From contig NZ_AQUZ01000013.1 in assembly GCF_000372465.1 (NCBI RefSeq), positions 1-64,000 of the forward strand: DNA of 64,000 nucleotides. Direction: 5' to 3'. This document shows, one piece after another, positions 53,522 to 60,465 of the stretch. The position numbers were made by a program, and so were the translations under genes. The notes under the pieces are model-generated. The model had not been told where the DNA came from. It was given only the letters and a program-made list of their open reading frames with translations, and did not search any database. Within the stretch, counting starts at the first letter, position 1. Each line of letters opens with the position of its first letter. The stretch is from Kribbella catacumbae DSM 19601. Its GTDB lineage: Bacteria; Actinomycetota; Actinomycetes; Propionibacteriales; Kribbellaceae.

Positions 53522-54262
53522 CTAGCGGAACTGGGAACGCGCCGTCGGGCGCAGCCTGAGCTGCTGGGGCGGCGCGATCGAGCGGCAGATGATCTCGGGC
53601 AGGATCCTGGTCTGCCAGGCGCGCGAGGCGTCCAGCTGACGGCGATGTTCGGCGTACGCCGAATCGCTCGGGAAAGTCGCGAACCAGGCGAGCACTGTCT
53701 CGTCCCGGAGCGGGAGCGGCGGGAAGTTGTTCTCGGCCGCGAGCGTCTCGAAGGTCGCCACGAGATGGGCGCCCGTCCCGGCCAGGGCCGGCGCGATCTG
53801 CTCGGCGAAGTACGCCGGGAAGCTGTCGTCGACCGAGCCCCGGTGATAAACCGCTCCGGCGATCACCGATGGCGGGATCTCGGTGGCTCCGACCGGCGGC
53901 CGGCTCGCGTCGAGGTCCGGATACCCGTCGCCCAGCTCGATGGGCTTCAGCAGCAGGGCGTTGTCGGAGTCCTTCATCGTCACGTTGGCCTCGGGGCCGC
54001 GTGCCTTCCAGACCGGGCCGTAGTAGAAGCCGTTCAGCGCCGCGGCGCGAGCCGGCAGATCGTTGAAGCCGCGCAGCCAGACGAACCGGTCCGGGTCGTC
54101 CAGATCGCGGAACTGGCCCACGATGTGCATGCCGTGCTCCTCCTGGCCCTCGACCAACGCCTCGTCGAAGACCTGGATCAGCGCGTCCCGCTGCCCTGGA
54201 TGCAAGGTGTACTGCCGCAGATCCACCACGGCACAGCACCCCGCCCGCTGTCCTACACCCAT
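53522..54262 (-). CDS. NIPSNAP family protein
   Basis: 246 residues from ATG (MGVGQRAGCCAVVDLRQYTL). Two ferredoxin-like NIPSNAP modules are suggested: VVDLRQYTLHPGQRDALIQVFDE at the start, and the second module beginning near GAVYHRGSVDDSFPAYF. The motifs LRGFNDLPARAAALNGFYYGPVW and FATFPSDSAYAEHRRQLD are typical. NIPSNAP-like proteins are small-molecule-binding or enzyme-like proteins of unknown function. A 10-bp-arm dyad lies 52 bp upstream. Confidence 0.85.
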   Translation of the reverse strand: MGVGQRAGCCAVVDLRQYTLHPGQRDALIQVFDEALVEGQEEHGMHIVGQFRDLDDPDRFVWLRGFNDLPARAAALNGFYYGPVWKARGPEANVTMKDSDNALLLKPIELGDGYPDLDASRPPVGATEIPPSVIAGAVYHRGSVDDSFPAYFAEQIAPALAGTGAHLVATFETLAAENNFPPLPLRDETVLAWFATFPSDSAYAEHRRQLDASRAWQTRILPEIICRSIAPPQQLRLRPTARSQFR

Positions 54263-54313
54263 CACACACGTCCCTTTCGCCCGGCGGCTGACCCGCGACC
54301 CAGTCAACAGGCA

Positions 54314-54338
54314 AAAGCTGACATCAAGTGTCAGCTTT
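54314..54338. promoter_or_regulatory. Perfect dyad upstream of the NIPSNAP gene
   Basis: AAAGCTGACA (54314-54323), 5-nt spacer TCAAG, TGTCAGCTTT (54329-54338): 10-bp arms, perfect. It lies 52 bp upstream of the NIPSNAP start and is a textbook repressor-operator shape. No regulator gene is adjacent in this window, so the binding protein is unknown. Confidence 0.55.
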
Positions 54339-54349
54339 CAGAAGTGCCG

Positions 54350-54375
54350 CAGGCCCCGGCGCGTGCCGGGGCCTG
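54350..54375 (-). terminator. Perfect 11-bp hairpin downstream of the GPGG-motif gene
   Basis: CAGGCCCCGGC (54350-54360) pairs perfectly with GCCGGGGCCTG (54365-54375) around GCGT. On the minus strand it is 22 nt after the stop of the small membrane protein gene and before the NIPSNAP promoter dyad. Confidence 0.6.
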
Positions 54376-54397
54376 CTAGCTGGAGGTGGCAGGGCGG

Positions 54398-54547
54398 TTA
54401 CGTGAAGATGCTCACCCCACCCGGGCCGACCAGCAAGCCGACGACGATCAGGGCCGCGCCCATCAACAACTGGCCGCGGACGAGCGACACGATCCCGGCG
54501 ATGACGAGGATCGCCGCGAGGATCCAGAGAACGAAGAGCATGGCCAT
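54398..54547 (-). CDS. GPGG-motif small membrane protein
   Basis: 49 residues from ATG at 54547, with AAAGGA before it; a second in-frame ATG is two codons later. Two hydrophobic helices (MLFVLWILAAILVIAGIVSLV and GAALIVVGLLV) end in GPGGVSIFT, the signature of GPGG-motif small membrane proteins of actinobacteria. The function is unknown. A GTTT-N15-GGGCAC promoter candidate lies 65 bp upstream, matching the neighbouring sigma-factor type. The terminator at 54350-54375 ends the transcript. Confidence 0.8.
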   Translation of the reverse strand: MAMLFVLWILAAILVIAGIVSLVRGQLLMGAALIVVGLLVGPGGVSIFT

Positions 54548-54612
54548 TCCTTTCCCTACAAGCCGGAACTGCCTTGTGTCCGGCGGGCTGATACCCCGTA
54601 CTGCCTCATCCG

Positions 54613-54637
54613 GTGCCCGCCGCCGGGGGCCGCAAAC
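54613..54637 (-). promoter_or_regulatory. SigB/SigF-type promoter candidate of the GPGG-motif gene
   Basis: On the minus strand, GTTT (54637-54634), a 15-nt spacer and GGGCAC (54618-54613) match the actinobacterial SigB/SigF form GTTT-N14-16-GGGTA(T/C), apart from C for T at the fourth position of the -10 element. The gene start is 65 bp downstream. Confidence 0.5.
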
Positions 54638-54763
54638 GGGTCCGGCTTCAACGAGCTGTAACGCGGCAAGGGTTGCGCGGGAATGGAGCGTTTGATCTTC
54701 TAGAGGTCAGTGGTTCAGCCTTGACGCCACTTGCCGCAGGCCGACACGACGAGGTTTCTCACC

Positions 54764-55552
54764 GTGACCATCGCACCTGTCCGCAGTACCGACTCCCCGC
54801 AGCTGATCGCCGACTCCACCCACGAACTGCTCACCGAGGCCGATGGCGTGGCCGACCCGCGGCGCCAGCAGCTGCTCGACCAGGTGATCATCCTGAACGC
54901 ACCGGTCGCCCGCTCGATCGCGTCCCGCTATCGCCGCAAAGGCGTCGACACCGATGATCTCGAGCAGGTCGCCTACCTCGGCCTGGTCAAGGCCGCCAAC
55001 GGATACCGCATCGACGCGTCGACGGCGTTCCTCGCGTACGCCGTACCGACGATCCGGGGTGAGCTGAAACGCTACTTCCGCGATTGCGCGTGGACGGTCC
55101 GGCCGCCGCGCCGGATCCAGGAGATGCAGGGCTCGATCGCAGCGGCCGAGCCCGTCCTGACCCAGCAGCTCGGCCATCTCCCCAGTGACGAGGAGACGGC
55201 CGACGCGTTGGGCACCGACCCCGGCGAGGTCGCCGAGGCGTCATCCGTCCGGGGCTGCTTCAACACGCTCTCGCTCGATGCCCCGGCCGCGGCCGACAAC
55301 GGCGCGCGACTGGTGGACACGGTCGCCGACGCCGAGGACGGCTACGAACTGGTCGAGAACGTGCACACGCTGGCGCCGGCCGTCTCCGACCTCGGCGACC
55401 GCGACCGCAAGATCCTGGCGCTGCGATTCTGCGGCGGTCTCACTCAGGAGGAGATCGGCAACGAACTCGGCGTCAGCCAGATGCAGGTCTCCCGCCTGCT
55501 CCGAGGAATCCTCGAACGCCTGCGGGAAGACCTGACCAAGCCAAGGGACTAG
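54764..55552 (+). CDS. SigB/SigF-type RNA polymerase sigma factor
   Basis: 262 residues from GTG at 54764 (MTIAPVRSTDSPQ), with GAGG 9 nt upstream. Region 2 shows DDLEQVAYLGLVKAANGYRIDASTAFLAYAVPTIRGELKRYFRD, partly quoted as LEQVAYLGLVKAANGY and AYAVPTIRGELKRYFRD. Region 3 has RPPRRIQEMQG, and region 4 ends with ILALRFCGGLTQEEIGNELGVSQMQVSRLLRGIL. This is the stress-type SigB/SigF group. No anti-sigma or anti-anti-sigma gene is adjacent. Its stop overlaps the convergent stress protein gene by 4 bp. Confidence 0.93.
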   Translation: MTIAPVRSTDSPQLIADSTHELLTEADGVADPRRQQLLDQVIILNAPVARSIASRYRRKGVDTDDLEQVAYLGLVKAANGYRIDASTAFLAYAVPTIRGELKRYFRDCAWTVRPPRRIQEMQGSIAAAEPVLTQQLGHLPSDEETADALGTDPGEVAEASSVRGCFNTLSLDAPAAADNGARLVDTVADAEDGYELVENVHTLAPAVSDLGDRDRKILALRFCGGLTQEEIGNELGVSQMQVSRLLRGILERLREDLTKPRD

Positions 55553-55872
55553 CGGCCGACGGCCTTCTCCAGTTGGGCTTTGGTCATCTTCGAGCGGCCC
55601 TTGATGTTCTTTTCCCTGGCCTCGTTGTAGAGCTGGTCCCTGGTCCGGCCCTGCGCACCGCTGTGCGACCGCAGGCCACCGCGCCGGGCCGACGAGATGT
55701 CGTGGGTGGAGCTCCGGCTATTCTGCTTCGCCTCGCCGGACCGCGCGCGTTCCTTGTTGACGGTGCGCGCCGCGATCTCCTCGGCGGTGTCCTCACTGCG
55801 ACCGCTCTTCTTCAGACCGGCCTTGATGTGCTGGTACTGCCGTTCACGTTTCTTGCTGGATCCCGCGGGCAT
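55549..55872 (-). CDS. Small basic stress protein, DUF7218/Rho_N-like
   Basis: 107 residues from ATG (MPAGSSKKRERQYQHIKAGL). It is strongly basic, with a C-terminal EARKNIKGRSKMTKAQLEKAVGR-like helix similar to Rho_N/SAP folds (seen as KNIKGRSKMTKAQLEKA). It is often annotated as a plasmid stabilisation or stress protein in actinobacteria. A GTTT-N15-GGGTAC promoter candidate lies 27 bp upstream of the start, and AAAGGAG provides the ribosome-binding site. It overlaps the sigma gene stop by 4 bp, tail to tail. Confidence 0.75.
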   Translation of the reverse strand: MPAGSSKKRERQYQHIKAGLKKSGRSEDTAEEIAARTVNKERARSGEAKQNSRSSTHDISSARRGGLRSHSGAQGRTRDQLYNEAREKNIKGRSKMTKAQLEKAVGR

Positions 55873-55898
55873 ACTGAACTCCTTTCGGCCCTGGGCCG

Positions 55899-55923
55899 GT
55901 ACCCTGCGAATCCAGCCGGAAAC
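55899..55923 (-). promoter_or_regulatory. SigB/SigF-type promoter of the small stress gene
   Basis: On the minus strand, GTTT (55923-55920), a 15-nt spacer and GGGTAC (55904-55899) match the SigB-type consensus exactly in both hexamer parts. The start codon is 26 nt downstream, leaving a short leader with the ribosome-binding site. Confidence 0.6.
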
Positions 55924-58028
55924 TACCCGTCGATCTTCAGGCGGAAGACGTCTCCGTTGCCGAGGGCATGCTGATCCGCGGTGTCGCCGGCCGTCAGGCC
56001 CGAGACGTACGTCGTGCCGCGCTGCGCCGCGACGTACAGGTTGGCCTCCGCGAACGCGTCCGCGCCGTCGTCCTCGGTGGTGCCGAACTGCCGCAGCCAG
56101 CTGCGCGTCTGGTCCGCGCCGTACCTGACCAGGACCGCGTCGAACTTGCCGACGCTGGCCTGGAGTTGCCCGTCGGTGAAGCCCGCGACGGAGAAGCCCT
56201 CGGCGTCCCGGGCGATCGCCGCGCCCTTGTCGTTGCCCGGCGTACCGAGCTGGTCCTTCCACACCACCGCACCGGTCGCGTCGACGCGGGCGACGATGAG
56301 GTCTTGATCGCCGACCAGATCAGTCGCGAAGTTGCCTGCGGTGTAGCCGGTGAGGAGCACTCCGCCAGATCCGTCGGCCGTCATCGCCCAGAACTCGTCG
56401 GCCTGCTCGGCGCCGGCCTGCTTCAGCCAGCTGCGCTTGCCATCGCTGTCGAAGCGGGCGACAAAACCATCAACGCCACCGGCCGGCTCGCCGAGAGCAC
56501 CCGCGGTCATGCCGGCGAGGTAGATCCCGTCCCCACTCACCGCCAGCGCCATGCCCTTCTCCTCACCAGCGCTGCCGAACTGCCGAAGCCAGACCTGTTT
56601 GCCTTCCTGATCCAGCTTGGCGAGGAAAACGTCCTTGTCACCAGCATTCGTCCCGGCCAGAGCACCCTTGGTGTAGCCGCCGACATAGACCGACCCATCC
56701 GCGCCAGTCGCCAGCGCATAGCCCCGATCCGCCGCACTGGTCGCCAAGTGGGTGAACCACCTTTGATCCCCCTGTCCGTCGTACTGGACCACGAACGCAT
56801 CATCCGAACCACTACCCGTCGAGTAGCCGACGATCGTCGGGCGCCCCTGCGCATCCAGCGAGACGCCGTACGCACGCTCGGTTCCCGGCGTACCGAATTC
56901 CCGGGTCCAGAGCCTGACGCCATCCGGCCCGTACTTCGTCAACGCGACGTCCTTGCCCCCGGCGTACGGCTGCCCCTCGACCGCACCCTCGGCGGCGATG
57001 GCCTCATAGGTGTTGCCCGCGTCGTCGACGGCGATGCCTCCGGCGCGGTCCTCGCCCGGCGTACCGGAAAGGGTGGCCTTCATCGGAGTCGCGGGTGGCC
57101 TGCCGATGAACTGGAAGACGTACTTCGCGCCCTCGGCGAACGTCGGTCCCCACACATCCCAGTCATGTCCGCCGTCGACGACGCGCAACTCACTCGCCAG
57201 CCCTGGCACCCTGACCGCCTGGTTGAAGACCACATGCGCCTCGAAGTCGAGGTCGTGCTGGTAGTCCTCGGGTTTGGGGTTCTTGTACTCATCGTCGCCC
57301 ACGGCAACGAACAGATGTGACGGCATCCCCTTGGCAGCAAAGGTTTTGAAGGCTGCCGGGTAGTTCAGCCTTCGGTAGACCGCCTCGCTGAAGACCCTCC
57401 TACCCTTGCCAAAGGCACCGAACTCCCGCGCGCTGGAGTCCTTCGGCGGCTGCGGCGAATAGACCGCCGGACTGAGGACGACCGCCGCCCCGAAGATCTC
57501 CGGGTAGGTCATCGAGTAGCGCAGCGCACCCGCGCCACCCATCGAGTAGCCGGCGATCGCCCGACCAGTCCGATCGGCCATGGTCCGGTACTTCGAATCG
57601 ATGTGGGGAACCAACTCGCGGATCATCGCCGTCTCGACCGGCCGCCCCGGATCCTTGCCCCGGTACGCCGAATCGACGTAGTAGCTCGCGCGACTGCTCC
57701 AGGGCGCATCGGGCATGATCGCGACCGTCGGCGGGATCTCACCGGCTGCGATCATCGCGTCGAGTCGTCCCTTCACCTGCGTCCACGCGGACATCGAGTC
57801 GCCGCGACCGTGCAGCAGGTAGAGCGCCGGGTAGCGAGCCGTAGAAGCGTCGTACCCGGCCGGCAGGTAGACGTTGTAGGCGAGATCCTCGCCGAGCGTG
57901 TTCGACCGGAAGCTCGCGGCTGTGATCGTCCCCGGCTCTGGAGCCTTAGACGGGGTCGCCGGCCCGGCTGACGGCAGCAGGAAGTTGACCAGGAGGGCGG
58001 CGGCTAGCGCCGGGACAGTCATCCGCAT
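55923..58028 (-). CDS. Secreted esterase with C-terminal SBBP beta-propeller repeats
   Basis: 701 residues from ATG. A signal peptide precedes an esterase D/Fes-type alpha/beta hydrolase (residues to about 310) with NVYLPAGYDASTARYPALYLLHGRGDSMSAW, nucleophile Ser162 in AIAGYSMGGAGAL, and VVDGGHDWDVWGPTF with the catalytic His. The second half is a series of SBBP repeats (GNTYEAIAAEGA, KYGPDGVRLWTREFGTPGTERAYGVSLDAQG, VYVGGYTKGALAG, ...). The propeller may bind carbohydrate or protein. It starts 9 bp from a tandem LacI-type operator. Confidence 0.85.
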   Translation of the reverse strand: MRMTVPALAAALLVNFLLPSAGPATPSKAPEPGTITAASFRSNTLGEDLAYNVYLPAGYDASTARYPALYLLHGRGDSMSAWTQVKGRLDAMIAAGEIPPTVAIMPDAPWSSRASYYVDSAYRGKDPGRPVETAMIRELVPHIDSKYRTMADRTGRAIAGYSMGGAGALRYSMTYPEIFGAAVVLSPAVYSPQPPKDSSAREFGAFGKGRRVFSEAVYRRLNYPAAFKTFAAKGMPSHLFVAVGDDEYKNPKPEDYQHDLDFEAHVVFNQAVRVPGLASELRVVDGGHDWDVWGPTFAEGAKYVFQFIGRPPATPMKATLSGTPGEDRAGGIAVDDAGNTYEAIAAEGAVEGQPYAGGKDVALTKYGPDGVRLWTREFGTPGTERAYGVSLDAQGRPTIVGYSTGSGSDDAFVVQYDGQGDQRWFTHLATSAADRGYALATGADGSVYVGGYTKGALAGTNAGDKDVFLAKLDQEGKQVWLRQFGSAGEEKGMALAVSGDGIYLAGMTAGALGEPAGGVDGFVARFDSDGKRSWLKQAGAEQADEFWAMTADGSGGVLLTGYTAGNFATDLVGDQDLIVARVDATGAVVWKDQLGTPGNDKGAAIARDAEGFSVAGFTDGQLQASVGKFDAVLVRYGADQTRSWLRQFGTTEDDGADAFAEANLYVAAQRGTTYVSGLTAGDTADQHALGNGDVFRLKIDG

Positions 58029-58036
58029 AAAGTGCT

Positions 58037-58064
58037 TTGTAATCGCTTACGTAAACGATTACAA
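58037..58064. promoter_or_regulatory. Two overlapping LacI-type operators forming a 28-bp palindrome
   Basis: The 28 bp TTGTAATCGCTTACGTAAAC... read the same on the other strand apart from one pair. They consist of two 12-bp LacI-type sites, GTAATCGCTTAC and GTAAACGATTAC, each with a CG centre, joined at ACGT so that the centres are 12 bp apart. The dyad lies 9 bp upstream of the esterase start and 10 bp before the csbD promoter, so it could control both. Confidence 0.6.
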
Positions 58065-58073
58065 GAGGTCGAC

Positions 58074-58098
58074 GGTTGAGAGCGGTTCTGCGGGGCAC
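58074..58098 (+). promoter_or_regulatory. SigB/SigF-type promoter candidate of the csbD-like gene
   Basis: GGTT (58074-58077), a 15-nt spacer and GGGCAC (58093-58098) match the SigB-type layout. The gene start is 44 bp downstream. csbD of Bacillus subtilis is SigB-dependent (established), which supports the reading. Confidence 0.5.
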
Positions 58099-58141
58099 CG
58101 GAGGCGGGTCCAGATCCACCCGCACAGAGGAGGCGAACCCC

Positions 58142-58315
58142 ATGGGTATCGGCGACAAGGCCAAGAACGCCGTCGACGCGGCCAAGGGCAAGCTCAAGGA
58201 GAAGACCGGCGACGCGACGGACAACGAGGACCTGCAGGCGGAAGGCCAGGCCGAGAAGTCCGTGGCCGACCTCAAGCAGGCCGGCGAGAAGGCGAAGGAC
58301 GCGTTCAAGGACTGA
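58142..58315 (+). CDS. CsbD family general stress protein
   Basis: 57 residues from ATG behind AGGAGGCGA. Typical CsbD sequence: MGIGDKAKNAVDAAKGKLKE, GDATDNEDLQAEGQAEK, and a Lys/Glu-rich amphipathic helix. It is a small, hydrophilic general stress protein of unknown biochemical role. The SigB-type promoter upstream and the sigma gene nearby suggest stress induction. The last codons lie in a 20-bp direct repeat. Confidence 0.92.
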   Translation: MGIGDKAKNAVDAAKGKLKEKTGDATDNEDLQAEGQAEKSVADLKQAGEKAKDAFKD

Positions 58316-58359
58316 TTCCGGGCCGGCACCGACCCGGCGAAGGACTGATTCCGGGCCGG
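58307..58359. repeat. Direct repeat across the csbD stop
   Basis: AAGGACTGATTCCGGGCCGG occurs at 58307-58326 and again at 58340-58359 (33-bp period). The first copy contains the KD-stop of csbD, so the duplication created a second KD-stop that is not needed for csbD. A recent tandem duplication is likely. Confidence 0.7.
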
Positions 58360-58379
58360 TGGTCCGGTAGCGTCGGGCT

Positions 58380-59276
58380 GTGGACTTCGAGGAGGCGGCT
58401 GACGCGTTGTACGCGGCGCCGTCGGCCGACTTCATCACCCGGCGCAACGAACTGGCCAAGGAGCTGAAGGCAGCCGGCGACCAACTCGGCTCGACGCGAC
58501 TGAAAGCGCTGCGCAAGCCGACGGTCGCCGCCTGGCTGACGAACCTGGTGGCGCGCGAGCTACCCGACGACATCGACGACCTGCTGGCACTCGGCGACGA
58601 GTTCCGCACGGCGACGGCCGATCTCGACGGCGAACGCCTCCGCGAGCTGACGCCGAAGCGGCACAAGCTGCTCGACCAGCTCACCAAGTCGGCAGCCAAG
58701 CTGGCCGACCGCGAAGGCCAGAAGGTCAGCGCGGACGTAGGCCAGAAGCTCCGCGAGACCCTCGACGCCGCGCTGGTCGACCCGGCCGCCGGTGTAGCGG
58801 TCCAGGAGGCGCGGCTGAGCAGCGCTCTGCGGCATGTCGGCTTCGGCGTCGTCGACGAGAGCGGCGAACCGTCCACCGTGACACCGCTGACCGACGAGCG
58901 CCGGCAACGGGCACAGGAACGGCGCCGGGCCAAGGGCACCGCGGCCGTCGCCGAACCATCCCCGGAGCCGGAGCCGGACGGCGAGACAGCCGCGGCGAAG
59001 GCGAAACGCGAGAAGGCCGAGCGCGAACAAGAAGAACGTGAGGCAGCCGAGAAGGCTGCTGCCAAGAAGGAATTCGAGGCTGCGGTCAAAGCGGCGGAGG
59101 CGGCCGAGGCGACCGTCGCCGATCTCGACACCCAGCTCACCGACGCCCGGGACGCCCTCATCGAGGCCCAGGAGACGGTGCACCGGATCGGCGAGGAGCT
59201 CGACGAGGCCCGAAAGGCCGCGCGGGAAGCCCAGAAGGAGAGCCGGGAAGCCCGCAAGCGGTTCAACCGCCTCTGA
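58380..59276 (+). CDS. Hypothetical coiled-coil protein upstream of ku
   Basis: 298 residues from GTG. Residues 1-120 are helical with KALRKPTVAAWLTNLVAREL, a pattern I have seen in actinobacterial proteins next to ku but cannot name. Then comes a charged region and a long Ala/Glu/Lys/Arg-rich coiled coil (KREKAEREQEEREAAEKAAAKKEFEAA, quoted in part, and EARKAAREAQKESREARKRF). There is no signal peptide. It lies 30 bp upstream of ku, so a DNA-repair link is possible but not shown. Confidence 0.65.
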   Translation: MDFEEAADALYAAPSADFITRRNELAKELKAAGDQLGSTRLKALRKPTVAAWLTNLVARELPDDIDDLLALGDEFRTATADLDGERLRELTPKRHKLLDQLTKSAAKLADREGQKVSADVGQKLRETLDAALVDPAAGVAVQEARLSSALRHVGFGVVDESGEPSTVTPLTDERRQRAQERRRAKGTAAVAEPSPEPEPDGETAAAKAKREKAEREQEEREAAEKAAAKKEFEAAVKAAEAAEATVADLDTQLTDARDALIEAQETVHRIGEELDEARKAAREAQKESREARKRFNRL

Positions 59277-59306
59277 CTCACCCCACCTGGCGAAAGGACA
59301 CCGGCG

Positions 59307-59978
59307 ATGGCGCGGGCGATCTGGAACGGCTACATCAGTTTCGGGCTGGTCTCGGTCCCGGTCGGGCTCTACAGCGCGCCCCAGGAGCACGAACTCGACT
59401 TCCACCAGTTCCAGCGCGGTACGCCGGACCGGATCCGCTACAAGCGCGTCAACGAGCGCACCGGTCGCGAGGTCGCCTACGACAAGATCGTCAAGGGCCA
59501 CGACGTCGGCGGCGGCGAGTACGTGATCGTCGAGCAGGAGGAACTCGCCGACATCGCACCAGGCCGGTCCCGCTCGCTGGAGATCTCCCGGTTCGTCGAC
59601 CTGGACGAGATCGACCCGATCCACTTCCAGAAGACCTACTACCTGGCGCCGGCCGATCGGGAGAACGCATCGTCGTACGGGCTGCTCCGGGACGCGCTCG
59701 CGAAGACCAACCGGGCCGGGATCGCGTCGTTCGTGATGCGCAGCAAGGAGTACCTCGCCGCGATCCGGGCCGATGGCAACGTTCTCGCCCTGGAGACCTT
59801 GTTCTTCGCCGACGAGATCCGCGATCCGGCCGACGAGCTAGGTGACCTGCCGGCCAAGAAGAGCAGCGGCAAGCAGCTCTCGATGGCGGTGGATCTGGTC
59901 GAGGCGATGAGCGGCAACTGGCGGCCGGGCGACTACAAGGACAGCTACACCGAGCGGGTGAAGAAGAAGGCCGCCTAG
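59307..59978 (+). CDS. ku: Ku protein, short form, for non-homologous end joining
   Basis: 223 residues from ATG behind GAAAGGA. The bacterial Ku core is intact: MARAIWNGYISFGLVSVPVGLYSA, RIRYKRVNERTGREV, EISRFVDLDEIDPIHFQKTYYLAPA, and the C-terminal SMAVDLVEAMSGNWRPGDYKDSYTERV. It forms a dimer that loads on DNA ends and recruits LigD. The usual lysine-rich C-terminal extension is reduced to KKKAA, and ligD is not in the window. Its stop overlaps the LysR relic by 3 bp. Confidence 0.92.
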   Translation: MARAIWNGYISFGLVSVPVGLYSAPQEHELDFHQFQRGTPDRIRYKRVNERTGREVAYDKIVKGHDVGGGEYVIVEQEELADIAPGRSRSLEISRFVDLDEIDPIHFQKTYYLAPADRENASSYGLLRDALAKTNRAGIASFVMRSKEYLAAIRADGNVLALETLFFADEIRDPADELGDLPAKKSSGKQLSMAVDLVEAMSGNWRPGDYKDSYTERVKKKAA

Positions 59979-60362
59979 CCCAGCGCTTCGAGGAGGGTCG
60001 CGCGCAGGCGGCTGGCCGGACTACGCGGTCCCGCATCGGAGCGGATCGCCAGATAGCCGGTGTTGAGCGGCGGCAACTCCGGCTCGGCCAGCAACCGCAG
60101 CCCCGCCCGCCGCGAGATCCTCCCCGCACAGATACAGCGGCAACACACTCGCACCCGCCCCAGCCAGCACGGCACTCAACACACCCCGCAGATCCGGTAC
60201 TACGACCGCAACGCTCCTCGTCAGCCGTACTCCGAAGACGCTTCGCCAGTACCGGCGGATGATCGGCGCCTCCTCCCCGAACGCCACCAACGGCCGCCTC
60301 GTCACCGGCCAAAACCCGGCCTCGGCCCGCAGCACGGCCGTCGCGGTCGCAGCGGTTCTCAA
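59975..60362 (-). pseudogene. C-terminal relic of a LysR-type regulator, frameshifted
   Basis: The minus strand encodes RPLVAFGEEAPIIRRYW..., then VLSAVLAGAGASVLPLYLCGEDL in one frame, and continues in another as ISRRAGLRLLAEPELPPLNTGYLAIRS...RATLLEALG to a stop at 59975. That is the distal half of a LysR substrate-binding domain, split by a frameshift near 60120. The upstream part of the gene, including the helix-turn-helix, is missing, and the break lies next to family 2 palindrome copy B. Confidence 0.65.
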
Positions 60363-60369
60363 GGGCTAG

Positions 60370-60459
60370 CGGACCGCCACCACTACCGAACCCGCCCTGG
60401 CACCTCGACACGCCGAGGGGAAACGATTGCTGGCGAGGTTCGGTAGTGGTGGCCGTCCG
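60370..60459. repeat. Family 2 palindrome, copy B
   Basis: The arms 60370-60392 and 60437-60459 are 23 nt with one mismatch (CGGACCGCCACCACTACCGA...). The centre has the inner hairpin CCTCG-ACACGC-CGAGG (60403-60418), then GGGAAACGATTGC. Compared with copy A, the third pair of the inner stem changed C-G to T-A, preserving pairing, while the ACACGC loop is unchanged. Its left end abuts the LysR relic and its right end is 6 bp from the stop of the opposing gene. Confidence 0.75.
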
Positions 60460-60465
60460 GGGGCC

